A DNA stretch of 64,000 bases. Source: Halochromatium roseum. Its GTDB lineage: Bacteria; Pseudomonadota; Gammaproteobacteria; Chromatiales; Chromatiaceae. Both the position numbers and the translations under genes were made by a program. The stretch's first letter is position 1; each line of letters opens with the position of its first letter. A model generated the notes under the pieces. It ran no database searches. It had not been told where the DNA came from and saw only the letters and a program-made list of their open reading frames with translations. Shown piece after piece: positions 34,438 through 44,152 of the stretch. The stretch covers positions 95,294-159,293 of the forward strand of contig NZ_NHSH01000042.1 in NCBI RefSeq assembly GCF_016653315.1, in the 5' to 3' direction.

Positions 34438-35580
34438 TCAGAGCACAAATTGCTCGATCGGTACGGGCCGACCGAAGAGGTAGCCTTGCAAGCGATCGAC
34501 GCCCATCTCGATGAGCCGATCGCGTTGCGCTTCGGTCTCAACGCCCTCGGCAACGACCTTCAGGTGCAGGCTGTGGGCCATATGCACCATTGAAGCGATC
34601 AGATTAGCGGATTTCTCGGAGTCGAACATCTCGGCAACGAACGAGAGATCGATCTTCAAAGCGTCATAAGGGAGTTCGGCGAGGGCGCGGATGCTCGAGT
34701 AGCCGATGCCAAAGTCATCGATCGCCAAGGAGGCGCCGCCGAGTCGCAATTGCGTGGTCAGCTCACGCATCTGTTGTAGGTCCGGCAGAACGGCGGTTTC
34801 GGTCAGCTCGATCATGATGCGGCTGCTGCCTGCAAAGGCATCGACCAGGTGTTTCACCATCGCTGCGGCCTGAGTACTTTCGACGTTGGCCGCTGACAGG
34901 TTGACCGAGATGAAGTCGAGTCCAAGCGGCCTCAGGCGTGGCTCGAGCTCGATCAGTCGCTCGCTGAGGACGTGGGTCAACTCCATGATCAGCCCTGAGC
35001 GTTCAGCGAGTGGGATGAAGGCGCCAGCGCCGAGGACGCTGCCATCGGGTAGGGATAGACGAGCCAAGACTTCAGCGCCAACCGGTTTCAGGCTGCTCGC
35101 CAACAGAATCGGCTGGAAGTAAGGTTTGATGCGCCCAGCGCTCAGGTACTGACGCAGAGCGTCAACATCGAGCGCTTTCTGCGGCATCGCGGGCGTCTTT
35201 TGGCGAGGTTCCGGTGGCCGACAGCGTGCAAGCACCTCAGGCAGTTCGCGCACCAGGTTGGCCTTATTGATGGCGCCGTAAACCGCCAGCCCGTTACCTT
35301 GAGCAATGCGCCTGGCGGTATCCAGCAACTCGTCAGCGTGCCCGGATAGAAAGACCACCGGAACGTTCACGTGATGCTCGGCGAGCCAGCCGAGGACGTC
35401 GACACCGGTTTCGGTGCCCAAGCCCAAGTCCAGTACCACGACATCTGGCACCTGGTGTCCCATGTCTTCGCGTAGGCTTTGGCTGGTGGTCTGAAAACGG
35501 ACCTCGTGGCCAAGCGAGCCGGCAAACCGGCGCAGGGTTCGCTCCATCCGTGGATCATCATCCAAGCAGGTGAGAATCAT
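34438..35580 (-). CDS. REC-EAL c-di-GMP phosphodiesterase
   Basis: 380 residues. The receiver domain (1-120) has LTCLDDDPRMERTL and the phospho-Asp in VVVLDLGLG. The EAL domain (about 145-380) has GAEVLARL in the EAL position, SVNLSAANV, LTETAVL, AIDDFGIGYSSI, LKIDLSFV, VAEGVETEAQ and QGYLFGRPVP. The metal and catalytic acidic residues that I can place are present, so it probably hydrolyses c-di-GMP under control of a kinase. The layout matches RocR-like proteins. The gene is divergent from the second LOV kinase across a 321-bp gap and likely in an operon with the OmpR-type regulator. Confidence 0.92.
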   Translation of the reverse strand: MILTCLDDDPRMERTLRRFAGSLGHEVRFQTTSQSLREDMGHQVPDVVVLDLGLGTETGVDVLGWLAEHHVNVPVVFLSGHADELLDTARRIAQGNGLAVYGAINKANLVRELPEVLARCRPPEPRQKTPAMPQKALDVDALRQYLSAGRIKPYFQPILLASSLKPVGAEVLARLSLPDGSVLGAGAFIPLAERSGLIMELTHVLSERLIELEPRLRPLGLDFISVNLSAANVESTQAAAMVKHLVDAFAGSSRIMIELTETAVLPDLQQMRELTTQLRLGGASLAIDDFGIGYSSIRALAELPYDALKIDLSFVAEMFDSEKSANLIASMVHMAHSLHLKVVAEGVETEAQRDRLIEMGVDRLQGYLFGRPVPIEQFVL

Positions 35581-35755
35581 AGCGTTTTCATGTGTCGCAG
35601 TTCGCGAATGCTAGATGCCCTGGGGAATGTTGGCTGTGATGGCGGTTTAGGCGCGCCTTGGCACCAACCCTCACGCTTTTTCTAAATCGTCGTTGATTCT
35701 AGCCCAGTCTTTGACAGCAATTTGAGAGGTTCTACAGTTTGTTTGAACATTGATC

Positions 35756-35789
35756 GCGCTGCGCTGTGAGCCAGATCACAGCGCAGCGC
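35756..35789. promoter_or_regulatory. 34-bp perfect inverted repeat with CRP-type core
   Basis: Two perfect 14-bp arms, GCGCTGCGCTGTGA and TCACAGCGCAGCGC, flank the 6-bp spacer GCCAGA. The centre TGTGA-N6-TCACA is the exact CRP consensus (35765-35780). It lies in the 321-bp gap between the divergent REC-EAL and LOV kinase genes, 112 bp before the kinase start and 175 bp before the REC-EAL start. There is no U-tract on either side, so a terminator is unlikely. Nothing else recognisable fills 35581-35901. Confidence 0.6.
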
Positions 35790-35901
35790 TTAAGATCTGA
35801 CCGACTTAGGGCTGTCAGGCTAGGCTTACATGCTAGCGGAGCGGCGAGCAGGTTCCTAGGCCCCGATCCAAATTCGACCCACCTTCTTCTGCGAGGTCTT
35901 C

Positions 35902-38900
35902 TTGTCCCGAGAATCTACGATCAGCCTCGCTTGCGATCCGGCTGCGCCTTTGCTTCATAGTGTGTCCCCTTCGGTTCGGTTTGCGATCTTCCTGCTGCTA
36001 GGGATATGGGCTGTTGTCGGTAACACGATCACGTTACCGTTGTTTTTCGGTTTCGGGCTCCTGTTCGGCTCTATCCCCGCGTTCCTGGCAATGTTCTGGC
36101 TTGGCCCGGGTGCGGGGCTGCTGGTGGCCGCACTCGCTGGCAGTGCAACCTGGGTGCTCTGGGGGCATCCTTACGCCATGGTCATTCAGGTGGTCGAGAT
36201 CGCCTTCGTGGCCTGGCTGCGGCTGCGTGAGGCACGCCATTGTCGTCAACAACCCGCATTCGCGGCGGCCGATGCCTTGTTCTGGGTGACCCTCGGCATA
36301 CCGTTGAGCTTGGCCTTATACCATGTCGCGCTTGGGCTGGAGTGGGTTGCGATCTGGCTGATCGCGCTCAAGCAGGCGCTCAACGGCATCATCAACGCGG
36401 CCGCCGCTGGGCTGATGACGTTGGCGGTCGCGCTGGTTTGGGATCTGCGCCGAGCCATCACCTTCGATCGGATCTCATTCAACGTGCTCGTGCTGTCACT
36501 GCTGTTGCCGGCCTTGTCGCTCAGCGTCTGGCAGAACCAGGATTTGGTGTCCACGTTTACCCTCGATCCTGAGTTGTCGCTCGATCCTGCCGTGTTTGCC
36601 TCACCCTTAACTGATCACGTCAAACAACGGCTGTTAGAACTGTTCTCGGTTTTGCTCGCATTGGCGTTGTTCGCGATCGCCATCGCCCGTTGGCTCAGCG
36701 CTTGGCTAACGCGGCCGTTGCACCAGCTGATCGCGTCGACCCAGCATCTGCCAGAGATGATTGCTGGTACAGAGCCGATTGGACGCTTGAGCAAGACACC
36801 CATCCGCGAGGCCGATGAGCTGGCCGAGTCCATTGCCGGGATGGCGCGCTCCCTGCGCACGAGCTTTCAGCAGATCGAGCAAGAGAGACAGCGCCAGAGC
36901 CAGCAGCAGGCGATTGCCAGCTTGCAAGCCAAGTTGCTCGCTGAGTTGATTGAGCAACAGAGCGATGAGGTCAGGTTTAGCGAGGCGCTTTCTGCTGAGC
37001 TGGAGAAGGTTTTGCCCGGCTACGCCTGTCTGCTGCTGAGGCAGGCACCCAATGGTGAGTTCAAATCGATGCGACCTGAGCGAACCTCGGTCGCTGGGAT
37101 CGATCTGACTCGCATCGCTACCCATCCAGCGTTCATTGCCTGCTGCGAGCAAGCGTTGCGCACCTCTGCGTGCTGCCCAGTGGAGGTGACAAATATCGAA
37201 GCTGTAGCGACGGCCTCGGCTGCAGGGTCTTCAACACAGCTCGAAGCCCCTGTGCTACAGGGACGGGTGTTGCCGATAGCCGGTCATACGCGGGTCTTGA
37301 TCGCGATCGAGGAGCCGGTTGCCAGGCCGCAGCAGGATGCGGTCGATGCCGCCTTTGCCCACGATGTGATGGAGGTTGCGGCTCGGCTTGCCGGCGTCGC
37401 CTTCGACGCACTGCAATTGCGCTACAAGCATCAGGTGCTGATCGAGGCCCTGTCGCAGGCGCAGACAGGGGTGCTGATCAGCGAGCGGGTTGATGGCGAC
37501 GATCTGGTGAGCTACGTCAATTCTGGCTTCGAGGCCATGACCGGCTATACCGCTGCTGAGACCATCGGGCGCAACTGCCGCTTCCTGCAGGGTGCGGATC
37601 GCGCGCAAGAGGCGCGCGGGCAGATGCGTGATGCACTGCGAGATGGCAGCGCCTGTAGCGTGATCCTGCGCAATTACCGCAAGGATGGGAGTCGGTTCTG
37701 GAACTCGCTGCATCTGTCACCGATGCGCGACCATGAGGGACAGATCACGCATTACATCGGCGTGCAGCAGGATGTGACTGAGGCTTTCGAAACCCTGGAG
37801 CGCTTGCGTGACAGTGAGGCCTCGCTGCGTCGGCAGGAGGAGCACTACCGGCTCTTGGTCGAGAATGTCGAAGACTTGATTGTGCGTATCGACCTACAGG
37901 GACGCTTCGAATTTGTCAGCCCGTCGTATTGCCGCACCTTCGGCTATCGCGAAGATGAGCTGCTTGGCCATAGCTTCTTGCCGCTCGTGCATCCTGACGA
38001 CCAGGGTACTGCCACGGCAGAGTTTGAACGCCTGCTCGTTCCGCCGTACACCCACAACATCGAGCAGCGCGAGAAGACCGTGAATGGTTGGCGCTGGCTG
38101 CAATGGTCGAGCACCGCGATTCGCGATGCCCAGGGTCATGTGGTGGCGATCACTGGGGTGGGTCGCGATGTCACCGAGCGCAAGCAGGCAGAGGCCGCGC
38201 TTGCCGGCCGTGAGGCCATGGTCAGTGAACTGCTGGCGCTGGCAACCGGCTTTGTCAGCGAGTCCGATGAGTCCAATCATGCCAATACCGAGCAGGCGCT
38301 GGCGCGGGTTGGTGATTTCATCGGTGCCGACCGCAGTTACCTGTTCGCATTCAGTGCGGATGGTCTCAAGGTGGATAAGGTCCTCGAATGCACGGCTGAG
38401 GGTGTGGCTCCGATGCTGCAGCGGTACGCAGGCCAAGCCACCGATAAGCTACCGATGATGCTCGCGCAGCTTGCCGTTGGCGAGCCGGTGGTGATTGCCG
38501 ATGTTGCGGAATTCGGTGCCAGCGTTTGGGTCAAGGAGCGGTATAAAAATGAAGCACAGACGGTCTGTGCCCTGGTCTTGGTGCCGTTGCAGCTCAAGGG
38601 GCAGCTGTTCGGATTTGTTGGCGTCGAGATGGTGCAGCAGCCGCGCCAGTGGCGCACCGTCGAGACGCAATTCCTGCAGCTGTTCGCCAACATCCTGGTC
38701 GCGAGCGAGCAACGTACGCGTTCACTGGGGGCGCTGCGCCAGAGCAATGTGCGTTATGACACCCTGGCCCGACAGAGCCGGACCATCGCTTGGGAGGTCG
38801 ATGCCCAGGGGCGGTTTACCTATGTGAGTGATGTCTCCGAGGCCGTGCTCGGCGATCCTCCTGCAGCGCTGTTGGGGCGTCATTACAGCGACTATCTGGG

Positions 38901-41454
38901 CCAGCATAAGGCCGAGGAGCGCAACGCTGAGTTGGCCAGCCTCATGGCTCGTCAACAACGGCTCGAAGACCTCATCGTGCCCTTTCAAACTGAGGCGGGC
39001 GAGCGCTTGTGGCTGGCCATCGATGGTGCGCCTGTGCTTGACGATGATGGCCAACTGCTCGGCTATCGCGGCACGACAAGGGACGTCACTGAGCGCCAAC
39101 GGGCACTGCAGCGACTCGCCCAAAGCGAGGCACGCTTGAGCGCGATCTTTGAACATTCCCCGCTGGGGATCGCGTTGGTGGATCAAGGTCGCCGTCCGCT
39201 ACTGGTCAATCAGACCCTGCTGCAGCTGCTCGGGACCAAGGCCGAGGTGCTGACGCAGATGCGCTTTGACGCCTTTACCCATCCCGATGATCTGCGCGAG
39301 ACGCTGGGCGCGTTTCAGGCCTTGTTTGCCGAAGAACAACCCGCTTATCGCTTTACGAGCCGCTACTGGCGTAGCGACGGCAGCATGCTATGGGGGGATC
39401 TCAGGCTCTCGTTGTTATCCTCGACGCTGGATGCCGAACCCTTGGCGTTGGCGATCCTCGAGAACGTCACCGAACTGCATGACGCCCGCACTCGCCAGCG
39501 TGCGGCCGAGCAAGAGCTGTCGGATTATGCCGAGCAGCTCGAACACATGATCGATGTGGTCAATCTGTCACAGCCCTATAAGGACCAGATCGAGTCAGTG
39601 CTGCGGATGGCACGTCGCATCCTCAGACTGCAGGAGGCCGCGGTCTGGCTGATCGGCGATCATGGTCGCGGCGATCAGCCCCTGTTGCGGGTGTCTCAGG
39701 ACGATGATCCGGTGATGACGTCATTGCCGCAGGCTCTGGTCGCCAAGGCCGAGGCGGAATTGGGCAGCCCAGTCCTGATCTCAGGCAGCGAGGCGAGGAG
39801 CGAGGCGAGGAGCGAGACGAGGAGCGAGACGAGAAGCGAGACGAGAAGCGAGACGAGAAGGGTGCGACAAACGCCGGAGCAGGATGGCCGGGTCATGGTC
39901 GGCTTGATGCTGGATTCACTGACGCCAGACGGCCATCCAGAGCGCCTGTTACTCAGCCTGGATGGCAGCGCGGCGATCGCTCAGCTGGATCTCGGACAAA
40001 GCCAGTTGTTACGCCTGATGGCCCAGCGCATTGCTGCGGTGCGCTATCGTCAGCACTTGCAGGAAAATCTGGTTGAAGCACGGGAACGCGAGACCATTGG
40101 TCATCTCGCCAGTGGCGTCTCACACGACTTCAACAATCTGCTCGGTGTGATCGACGCCAATCTCTTCTACGTTGCGAGCGCCTTAAAGGATCAGCAGGAT
40201 GCTGACCCGGAGATCGAGCAAGTCATTGCCGAGACGCTCAGTGCCTTGGGGCAAGCCAAGGTTATCACTTCTGGCATGCTGACCATGAGCAGCTCCGGCA
40301 AGATCCCCCTTGAGCTGCTTGATATCACGGAAACGATTGCCGAGCTGGCGCAGATCATCGAGCAGGTGTTGCCGGCGCGCATCCGCCTTGTGCTAGACCT
40401 CGAACCCAGATTGCAGGCCTTCAGTAACCGTGCCTTTTTGCAGTCGGCACTGCTGAACCTCTCGTTGAATGCGCGTGATGCTATCCATGCAGAAGGCACC
40501 CTGACGATCGCGGCCCGGCCCCGGCGCTGCGATGCGGAGACGCCGCTGATCATTGGTGACCTGCCGATGCAGGATTGTGTCGAGATTCAGGTCTGCGACA
40601 ACGGTACGGGCCTGTCACCGGAGTTGATCAGCAAAATCTTTCGGCCGTTGTTCACCACCAAGACCAAGAGTCGGGGGCATGGCTTTGGCTTGTTCATGGT
40701 GCGTGAATTCGTGTTGCGGACCCAGTCAGCCCTAAACGTCGATTCTGCGCTGGGTGCTGGCAGTTGCTTCCGGCTCTTGATTCCTGCTGAGGCACCAGCC
40801 ACAGTCACCTCCAGTGCGCCAGCGTCCGCGAAGCGGCATCGTGATGAGCCGGGAGTCAGCGAGGCGATTCAGGCTGAGCATCCTCGGCCAGATTCCATCG
40901 CGGGCCAGCCAGTCGCGGGCCAGCCAGTCGCAAGCCAGTCGGTCGCAAGCCAGTCAGTCACGAGCGAGCCAGTCACGAGCGAACTGGTCGAGCCATCAGA
41001 CATCCCTGACGTTCAGGCAGCGCCGTTAGACAGGCGGAGGCTGCACATCCTGTTGGTCGAAGATGATCGTCGCGTGCGGGATGCCTTATCGCGGGTGTTG
41101 CGGGCCAACGGCATCGAGGTCGAGACTGCGGATCAGGGCGAGGCTGCCCTTGAGCGATTGGCGCAGATGAAGACGCTCGTCGATCTGGTGCTCTCTGATA
41201 TCGCGATGCCGGTGATGGACGGCCTGGAGCTGCACGCACGCTTGGTCAGGCAGTATCCGAAACTACCGGTGATCTTGATGACCGGCCAGCAGGCGCTCTG
41301 GGATTCGCCCCTCAATCATTGGGGCGAGCCGACCCTCATCCTACGCAAGCCGATCGAGTTCAGTACTCTGAAAGACGCGATTCAGCAACAGGTCTCATCC
41401 GGCGCAACCGCTGATTGGCCCAGCGCCAGCGCTCAACCGAGAGGCGGCGATTGA
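35902..41454 (+). CDS. Membrane LOV-PAS-GAF hybrid histidine kinase with receiver (second)
   Basis: 1850 residues from a TTG at 35902 with GAGG upstream. Order: six to seven membrane helices (about 22-190), another helix near 250, HAMP-like segment, LOV (about 510-630) with the canonical GRNCRFLQGADR, LRNYRKDGSRFWN and HYIGVQQDVTE, then PAS (640-765), GAF (770-940), two PAS (945-1190) and a GAF-like region. HisKA has GVSHDFNNLLGVI (His near 1405) and HATPase has CDNGTGLSPE and GHGFGLFMV. The C-terminal receiver (about 1712-1835) has LLVEDDRRVRDAL and Asp in LVLSDIAMPVMDG. It parallels the first LOV kinase domain by domain but adds the receiver. Two in-frame tandem-repeat inserts (39787, 40903) lie in linkers. 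A CRP-like palindrome lies upstream. Confidence 0.92.
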   Translation: MSRESTISLACDPAAPLLHSVSPSVRFAIFLLLGIWAVVGNTITLPLFFGFGLLFGSIPAFLAMFWLGPGAGLLVAALAGSATWVLWGHPYAMVIQVVEIAFVAWLRLREARHCRQQPAFAAADALFWVTLGIPLSLALYHVALGLEWVAIWLIALKQALNGIINAAAAGLMTLAVALVWDLRRAITFDRISFNVLVLSLLLPALSLSVWQNQDLVSTFTLDPELSLDPAVFASPLTDHVKQRLLELFSVLLALALFAIAIARWLSAWLTRPLHQLIASTQHLPEMIAGTEPIGRLSKTPIREADELAESIAGMARSLRTSFQQIEQERQRQSQQQAIASLQAKLLAELIEQQSDEVRFSEALSAELEKVLPGYACLLLRQAPNGEFKSMRPERTSVAGIDLTRIATHPAFIACCEQALRTSACCPVEVTNIEAVATASAAGSSTQLEAPVLQGRVLPIAGHTRVLIAIEEPVARPQQDAVDAAFAHDVMEVAARLAGVAFDALQLRYKHQVLIEALSQAQTGVLISERVDGDDLVSYVNSGFEAMTGYTAAETIGRNCRFLQGADRAQEARGQMRDALRDGSACSVILRNYRKDGSRFWNSLHLSPMRDHEGQITHYIGVQQDVTEAFETLERLRDSEASLRRQEEHYRLLVENVEDLIVRIDLQGRFEFVSPSYCRTFGYREDELLGHSFLPLVHPDDQGTATAEFERLLVPPYTHNIEQREKTVNGWRWLQWSSTAIRDAQGHVVAITGVGRDVTERKQAEAALAGREAMVSELLALATGFVSESDESNHANTEQALARVGDFIGADRSYLFAFSADGLKVDKVLECTAEGVAPMLQRYAGQATDKLPMMLAQLAVGEPVVIADVAEFGASVWVKERYKNEAQTVCALVLVPLQLKGQLFGFVGVEMVQQPRQWRTVETQFLQLFANILVASEQRTRSLGALRQSNVRYDTLARQSRTIAWEVDAQGRFTYVSDVSEAVLGDPPAALLGRHYSDYLGQHKAEERNAELASLMARQQRLEDLIVPFQTEAGERLWLAIDGAPVLDDDGQLLGYRGTTRDVTERQRALQRLAQSEARLSAIFEHSPLGIALVDQGRRPLLVNQTLLQLLGTKAEVLTQMRFDAFTHPDDLRETLGAFQALFAEEQPAYRFTSRYWRSDGSMLWGDLRLSLLSSTLDAEPLALAILENVTELHDARTRQRAAEQELSDYAEQLEHMIDVVNLSQPYKDQIESVLRMARRILRLQEAAVWLIGDHGRGDQPLLRVSQDDDPVMTSLPQALVAKAEAELGSPVLISGSEARSEARSETRSETRSETRSETRRVRQTPEQDGRVMVGLMLDSLTPDGHPERLLLSLDGSAAIAQLDLGQSQLLRLMAQRIAAVRYRQHLQENLVEARERETIGHLASGVSHDFNNLLGVIDANLFYVASALKDQQDADPEIEQVIAETLSALGQAKVITSGMLTMSSSGKIPLELLDITETIAELAQIIEQVLPARIRLVLDLEPRLQAFSNRAFLQSALLNLSLNARDAIHAEGTLTIAARPRRCDAETPLIIGDLPMQDCVEIQVCDNGTGLSPELISKIFRPLFTTKTKSRGHGFGLFMVREFVLRTQSALNVDSALGAGSCFRLLIPAEAPATVTSSAPASAKRHRDEPGVSEAIQAEHPRPDSIAGQPVAGQPVASQSVASQSVTSEPVTSELVEPSDIPDVQAAPLDRRRLHILLVEDDRRVRDALSRVLRANGIEVETADQGEAALERLAQMKTLVDLVLSDIAMPVMDGLELHARLVRQYPKLPVILMTGQQALWDSPLNHWGEPTLILRKPIEFSTLKDAIQQQVSSGATADWPSASAQPRGGD
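39787..39858 (+). repeat. 12-bp in-frame tandem repeat, 6 copies
   Basis: Six units of AGCGAGRCGAGR, coding for the tetrapeptide Ser-Glu-(Ala/Thr)-Arg six times in the second LOV kinase, in the GAF-like region before the kinase core. The unit keeps the reading frame. Confidence 0.93.
40903..40992 (+). repeat. 15-bp in-frame tandem repeat, about 6 copies
   Basis: Degenerate units based on AGCCAGTCAGTCACG code for pentapeptides such as QPVAG, QPVAS, QSVAS, QSVTS and EPVTS. They form the linker between the ATPase and receiver domains of the second LOV kinase. Confidence 0.88.
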
Positions 41455-41523
41455 GCGGCCGCTTGGCTGCGCAAATCGATCGACATCGGCTGCGCACTGA
41501 TCGCAACGGGCTGGCGCCTGGCT

Positions 41524-42366
41524 TCACTGTTTCTTTGTGTAATACAGCGTGCGCAGATAGCGTTGCGGCTCCCATTCTGGACAGAGGCCGGAGATGGACT
41601 CGGTGCTGCCGATGATCAGTGCGCCCTCTGGTGCGAGGAGGCGGCCGAGGGTCTTGAAGAGGCGGATCTTGTTCGGCTCATCGAAGTAGATAGCGACGTT
41701 GCGACAAAAGATGATGTCGAAACGGCCCGGGATCGAGATCGGCTCGAGCAGGTTGGCCTGACGGAAGCTGGCCATTGCGCGCAGTTCGTCACGCACCTTC
41801 CAGTGCGATCCTGATGGTTCAAAATAGCGGCTGAGCTGCAGTGGCGAGATCCCTCGGGTCAGCTCGAGCTGCGTGTAATGTGCATAGCTGGCCGCGGCAA
41901 TGGCCTCCTGAGACACGTCGAGCCCGAGCAGGCGGATGTCATAGCCGCTGAGGTCTCCGATCACCTCTTTGAGGACGATCGCGGTCGTGTAGACCTCCTG
42001 GCCGGTCGAGCAGGCGGCACTGAGAATACGGATCGGGACTGGCTTGATCCGCTCGCGATTGCGTCGATCGATCAGCTCCGGGAGCAATTTGTGGCGTAAG
42101 AGCTGGAAGGGTGCCTGGTCACGAAAGAACGAGGTCTCGTTGGTGGTGATGGCGCTGATGACCTTGGCCTGCAACTGCCGGCTCGGATCGGCCTTGATCT
42201 TCTGCAGCAGTTCTCGCCATCCGCGCGACTGGGTCTCGCGGAATAAGGCACCCAGACGGGACTCGATCAGATAGCCTTTGCTGGCATCCAGTCGCACGCC
42301 GCACAGGCTGGCAACATAGCTACTCCAAGCGGATAGCTCATCCTCCTGGAGGGGTGGAATGGTCAC
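41524..42366 (-). CDS. cheR: Chemotaxis receptor methyltransferase CheR
   Basis: 280 residues, normal. It methylates receptor glutamates with SAM. The N-terminal domain has CGVRLDASKGYLIESRL and the family signature AITTNETSFFRD. The SAM fold has IRILSAACSTGQEVYTTAIVL, LLGLDVSQEAI and FDIIFCRNVAIYFDEPNK. The start is GTG at 42366, overlapping the cheB stop by 4 bp, so translation is coupled. It is the last gene of the chemotaxis operon and ends 70 bp from the convergent LOV kinase stop. Confidence 0.96.
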   Translation of the reverse strand: MTIPPLQEDELSAWSSYVASLCGVRLDASKGYLIESRLGALFRETQSRGWRELLQKIKADPSRQLQAKVISAITTNETSFFRDQAPFQLLRHKLLPELIDRRNRERIKPVPIRILSAACSTGQEVYTTAIVLKEVIGDLSGYDIRLLGLDVSQEAIAAASYAHYTQLELTRGISPLQLSRYFEPSGSHWKVRDELRAMASFRQANLLEPISIPGRFDIIFCRNVAIYFDEPNKIRLFKTLGRLLAPEGALIIGSTESISGLCPEWEPQRYLRTLYYTKKQ

Positions 42367-43553
42367 CGATCGCGCCCCGATACACGGGCGATCACACGAT
42401 CAGCAATGGCGTCGAGGGGCAACACGCTGTCTACCACGCCAGCCTCGATCGCAACCTTGGGCATGCCATAGACCACGCAGCTGGCTTCGTCTTGTGCGAT
42501 GACAAAGCAGCCTTGGCGTTTCAATAAACGTAAGCCGAGGGTGCCATCACTGCCCATCCCGGTCAGGATCAAGGCGATGGCTCGGCCGGGGAAGTGAGTG
42601 GCGGCCGAGCGAAACAGATAGTCGACCGAAGGACGACAATGATTTTCCGGCGCTGCATCGGTGATCTGGATGATCTTCTGCCCCTGTTCTGAGCGCGCAA
42701 GTCGCATGTGGCGCCCGCCTGGCGCGATATAGACCGAGCCCGGTTCGGCGACCCTGTCGTGCTCGGCCTCGTAGACCTTGAGCGCACTGCGCTCAGCGAG
42801 ATGCTCGGCCAATGACTTGGTAAAGATGGGTGGCATGTGCTGCACGATCAGGACCGGTACCGCTAGCGTCGCGGGCAATGCTGGAATCAAACAATCAAGG
42901 GCATTGGGGCCGCCAGTGGACACACCAATCAACACCATCTCGGGCGGAGGCAATCGAGTCTGGCGAGCCGGGGTTGGCGCTGCCTCAGTCTGCGGTGCCG
43001 AGTTGCGGAATGCTGCTGGGTCAGTGCTCTTGACCGCCGGGCCGGCCTGTGGCAAACCGGCGCTCGTTGCTGGTGGTTTGGCAGCCGTTGCGCCTGGGCT
43101 AGGCGGGCTCGATGGGGGACGTTGCGGCTGCGCATGCAGGATCTGGCGCACATTGACGCGCACCCTGAGCGCCTTCAAGCGCGGCGCAAGCTCTTCACGC
43201 AGGAGGTTGAGGCTTTGCTCAGCGTTGGTCGCGCTCGGCTTGGTTATGAAGTCGAAGGCGCCCAGCTTCATCGCCTTGATGGCCAGGTGGCCGCCTTTGT
43301 GGGTCAAGGTGCTCAAGACGATGACGATCGGCGGATTCGGCAGCGTCTTCAGCGCCTCCAGCACCGCTAAGCCATCCATTTCTGGCATTTCCATATCCAG
43401 CGTGATCAGGTCTGGCTGCAGCGCTTGCAGTTTCTGCAACGCTTGGCGTCCATTGGGCGCTTGACTAATGGTCTCGACCTCTGGAAATGTCTTCAGCGCC
43501 TCGGTGATGACTCGGCGGAATAGGCTGGAGTCATCGACCACCAGCACGTTCAT
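42363..43553 (-). CDS. cheB: CheB methylesterase, operon copy
   Basis: 396 residues from the ATG at 43553, which overlaps the cheW stop as ATGA (an ATG at 43568 would add five residues). Receiver: VLVVDDSSLFRRV, phospho-Asp in LITLDMEMPEMDG, and FITKPSA. Esterase: Ser in LIGVSTGGPNAL, His in LIVQHMPPIF, Asp in LTGMGSDGTLG. A Pro/Ala-rich linker (about residues 145-200) joins the domains. It acts with CheR in adaptation of the array built by the neighbouring CheA, CheW and receptor. Confidence 0.96.
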   Translation of the reverse strand: MNVLVVDDSSLFRRVITEALKTFPEVETISQAPNGRQALQKLQALQPDLITLDMEMPEMDGLAVLEALKTLPNPPIVIVLSTLTHKGGHLAIKAMKLGAFDFITKPSATNAEQSLNLLREELAPRLKALRVRVNVRQILHAQPQRPPSSPPSPGATAAKPPATSAGLPQAGPAVKSTDPAAFRNSAPQTEAAPTPARQTRLPPPEMVLIGVSTGGPNALDCLIPALPATLAVPVLIVQHMPPIFTKSLAEHLAERSALKVYEAEHDRVAEPGSVYIAPGGRHMRLARSEQGQKIIQITDAAPENHCRPSVDYLFRSAATHFPGRAIALILTGMGSDGTLGLRLLKRQGCFVIAQDEASCVVYGMPKVAIEAGVVDSVLPLDAIADRVIARVSGRDR

Positions 43554-44005
43554 TGTTTCTCTGGCCATCTGAACAGCACCTCTGGATCAAGGATCGCTGT
43601 CAACTCGTCAGTGTGGCGCCAGATCCCGAGCAGGCGGGAGCGCAGTGCCGGCTCGAGGCTGCTCGGGACTGGCTCGATCTGATCCTGATCCAGGTCGAGG
43701 GCTTCGATGACTTGATCGACAAGAAAGCCATAGTGTTCCTGCTGGTGCTCAATGATCAATAGCCGAGCCTCCGGGCTGATCTCGACGCGACCAAGATTCA
43801 GGTGAGCAGCAGCGTCAATCACCGTGACGATGCGCCCACGCAAATTACGGATGCCCACCACCTCGTCGGGTGCGCCATAGACTTGCGTCAACTCTCCGAC
43901 TCGAATCACCTCCTGCACCAGTTGGGCATTGATGGCGAAAAGCCCGCCACAGAGTCTGAACGCGGTGACTAATTGTTTTTCTTTTGGTGGGCTGGTAGCG
44001 TTCAT
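43550..44005 (-). CDS. cheW: Chemotaxis coupling protein CheW
   Basis: 151 residues from the ATG at 44005 (MNATSPPKEKQLVTAFRL); an ATG at 44041 or a TTG at 44113 would extend it. CheW-fold motifs: FAINAQLVQEVIRVGELTQVYGAPDEVVGIRNLRGRIVTVIDAAAHLNL and HYGFLVDQVIEALDLDQDQIEPVPSSL. It links receptors to CheA. Upstream, 44006-44152 contains degenerate copies of GGTAAAAGCGCCC and no gene. Confidence 0.94.
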   Translation of the reverse strand: MNATSPPKEKQLVTAFRLCGGLFAINAQLVQEVIRVGELTQVYGAPDEVVGIRNLRGRIVTVIDAAAHLNLGRVEISPEARLLIIEHQQEHYGFLVDQVIEALDLDQDQIEPVPSSLEPALRSRLLGIWRHTDELTAILDPEVLFRWPEKQ

Positions 44006-44152
44006 GGAAATAGCCTTTAAAGCGTGGCGGTTCTCATCCATCTGGTCAGGGTATCCGGCAACAGTATCTGGTAAAAACGCAGGGTAAAGGCCTCTGGAAA
44101 AAGCGCCCGCCAAAAGTGTTCGGTAAAAGCGCCCATTAAATCAGGGGTCGCA

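Noticed and set aside
35756..35789. Intrinsic terminator
   Set aside because: The palindrome has no T-run on either strand and sits between divergent starts, so an operator fits better.
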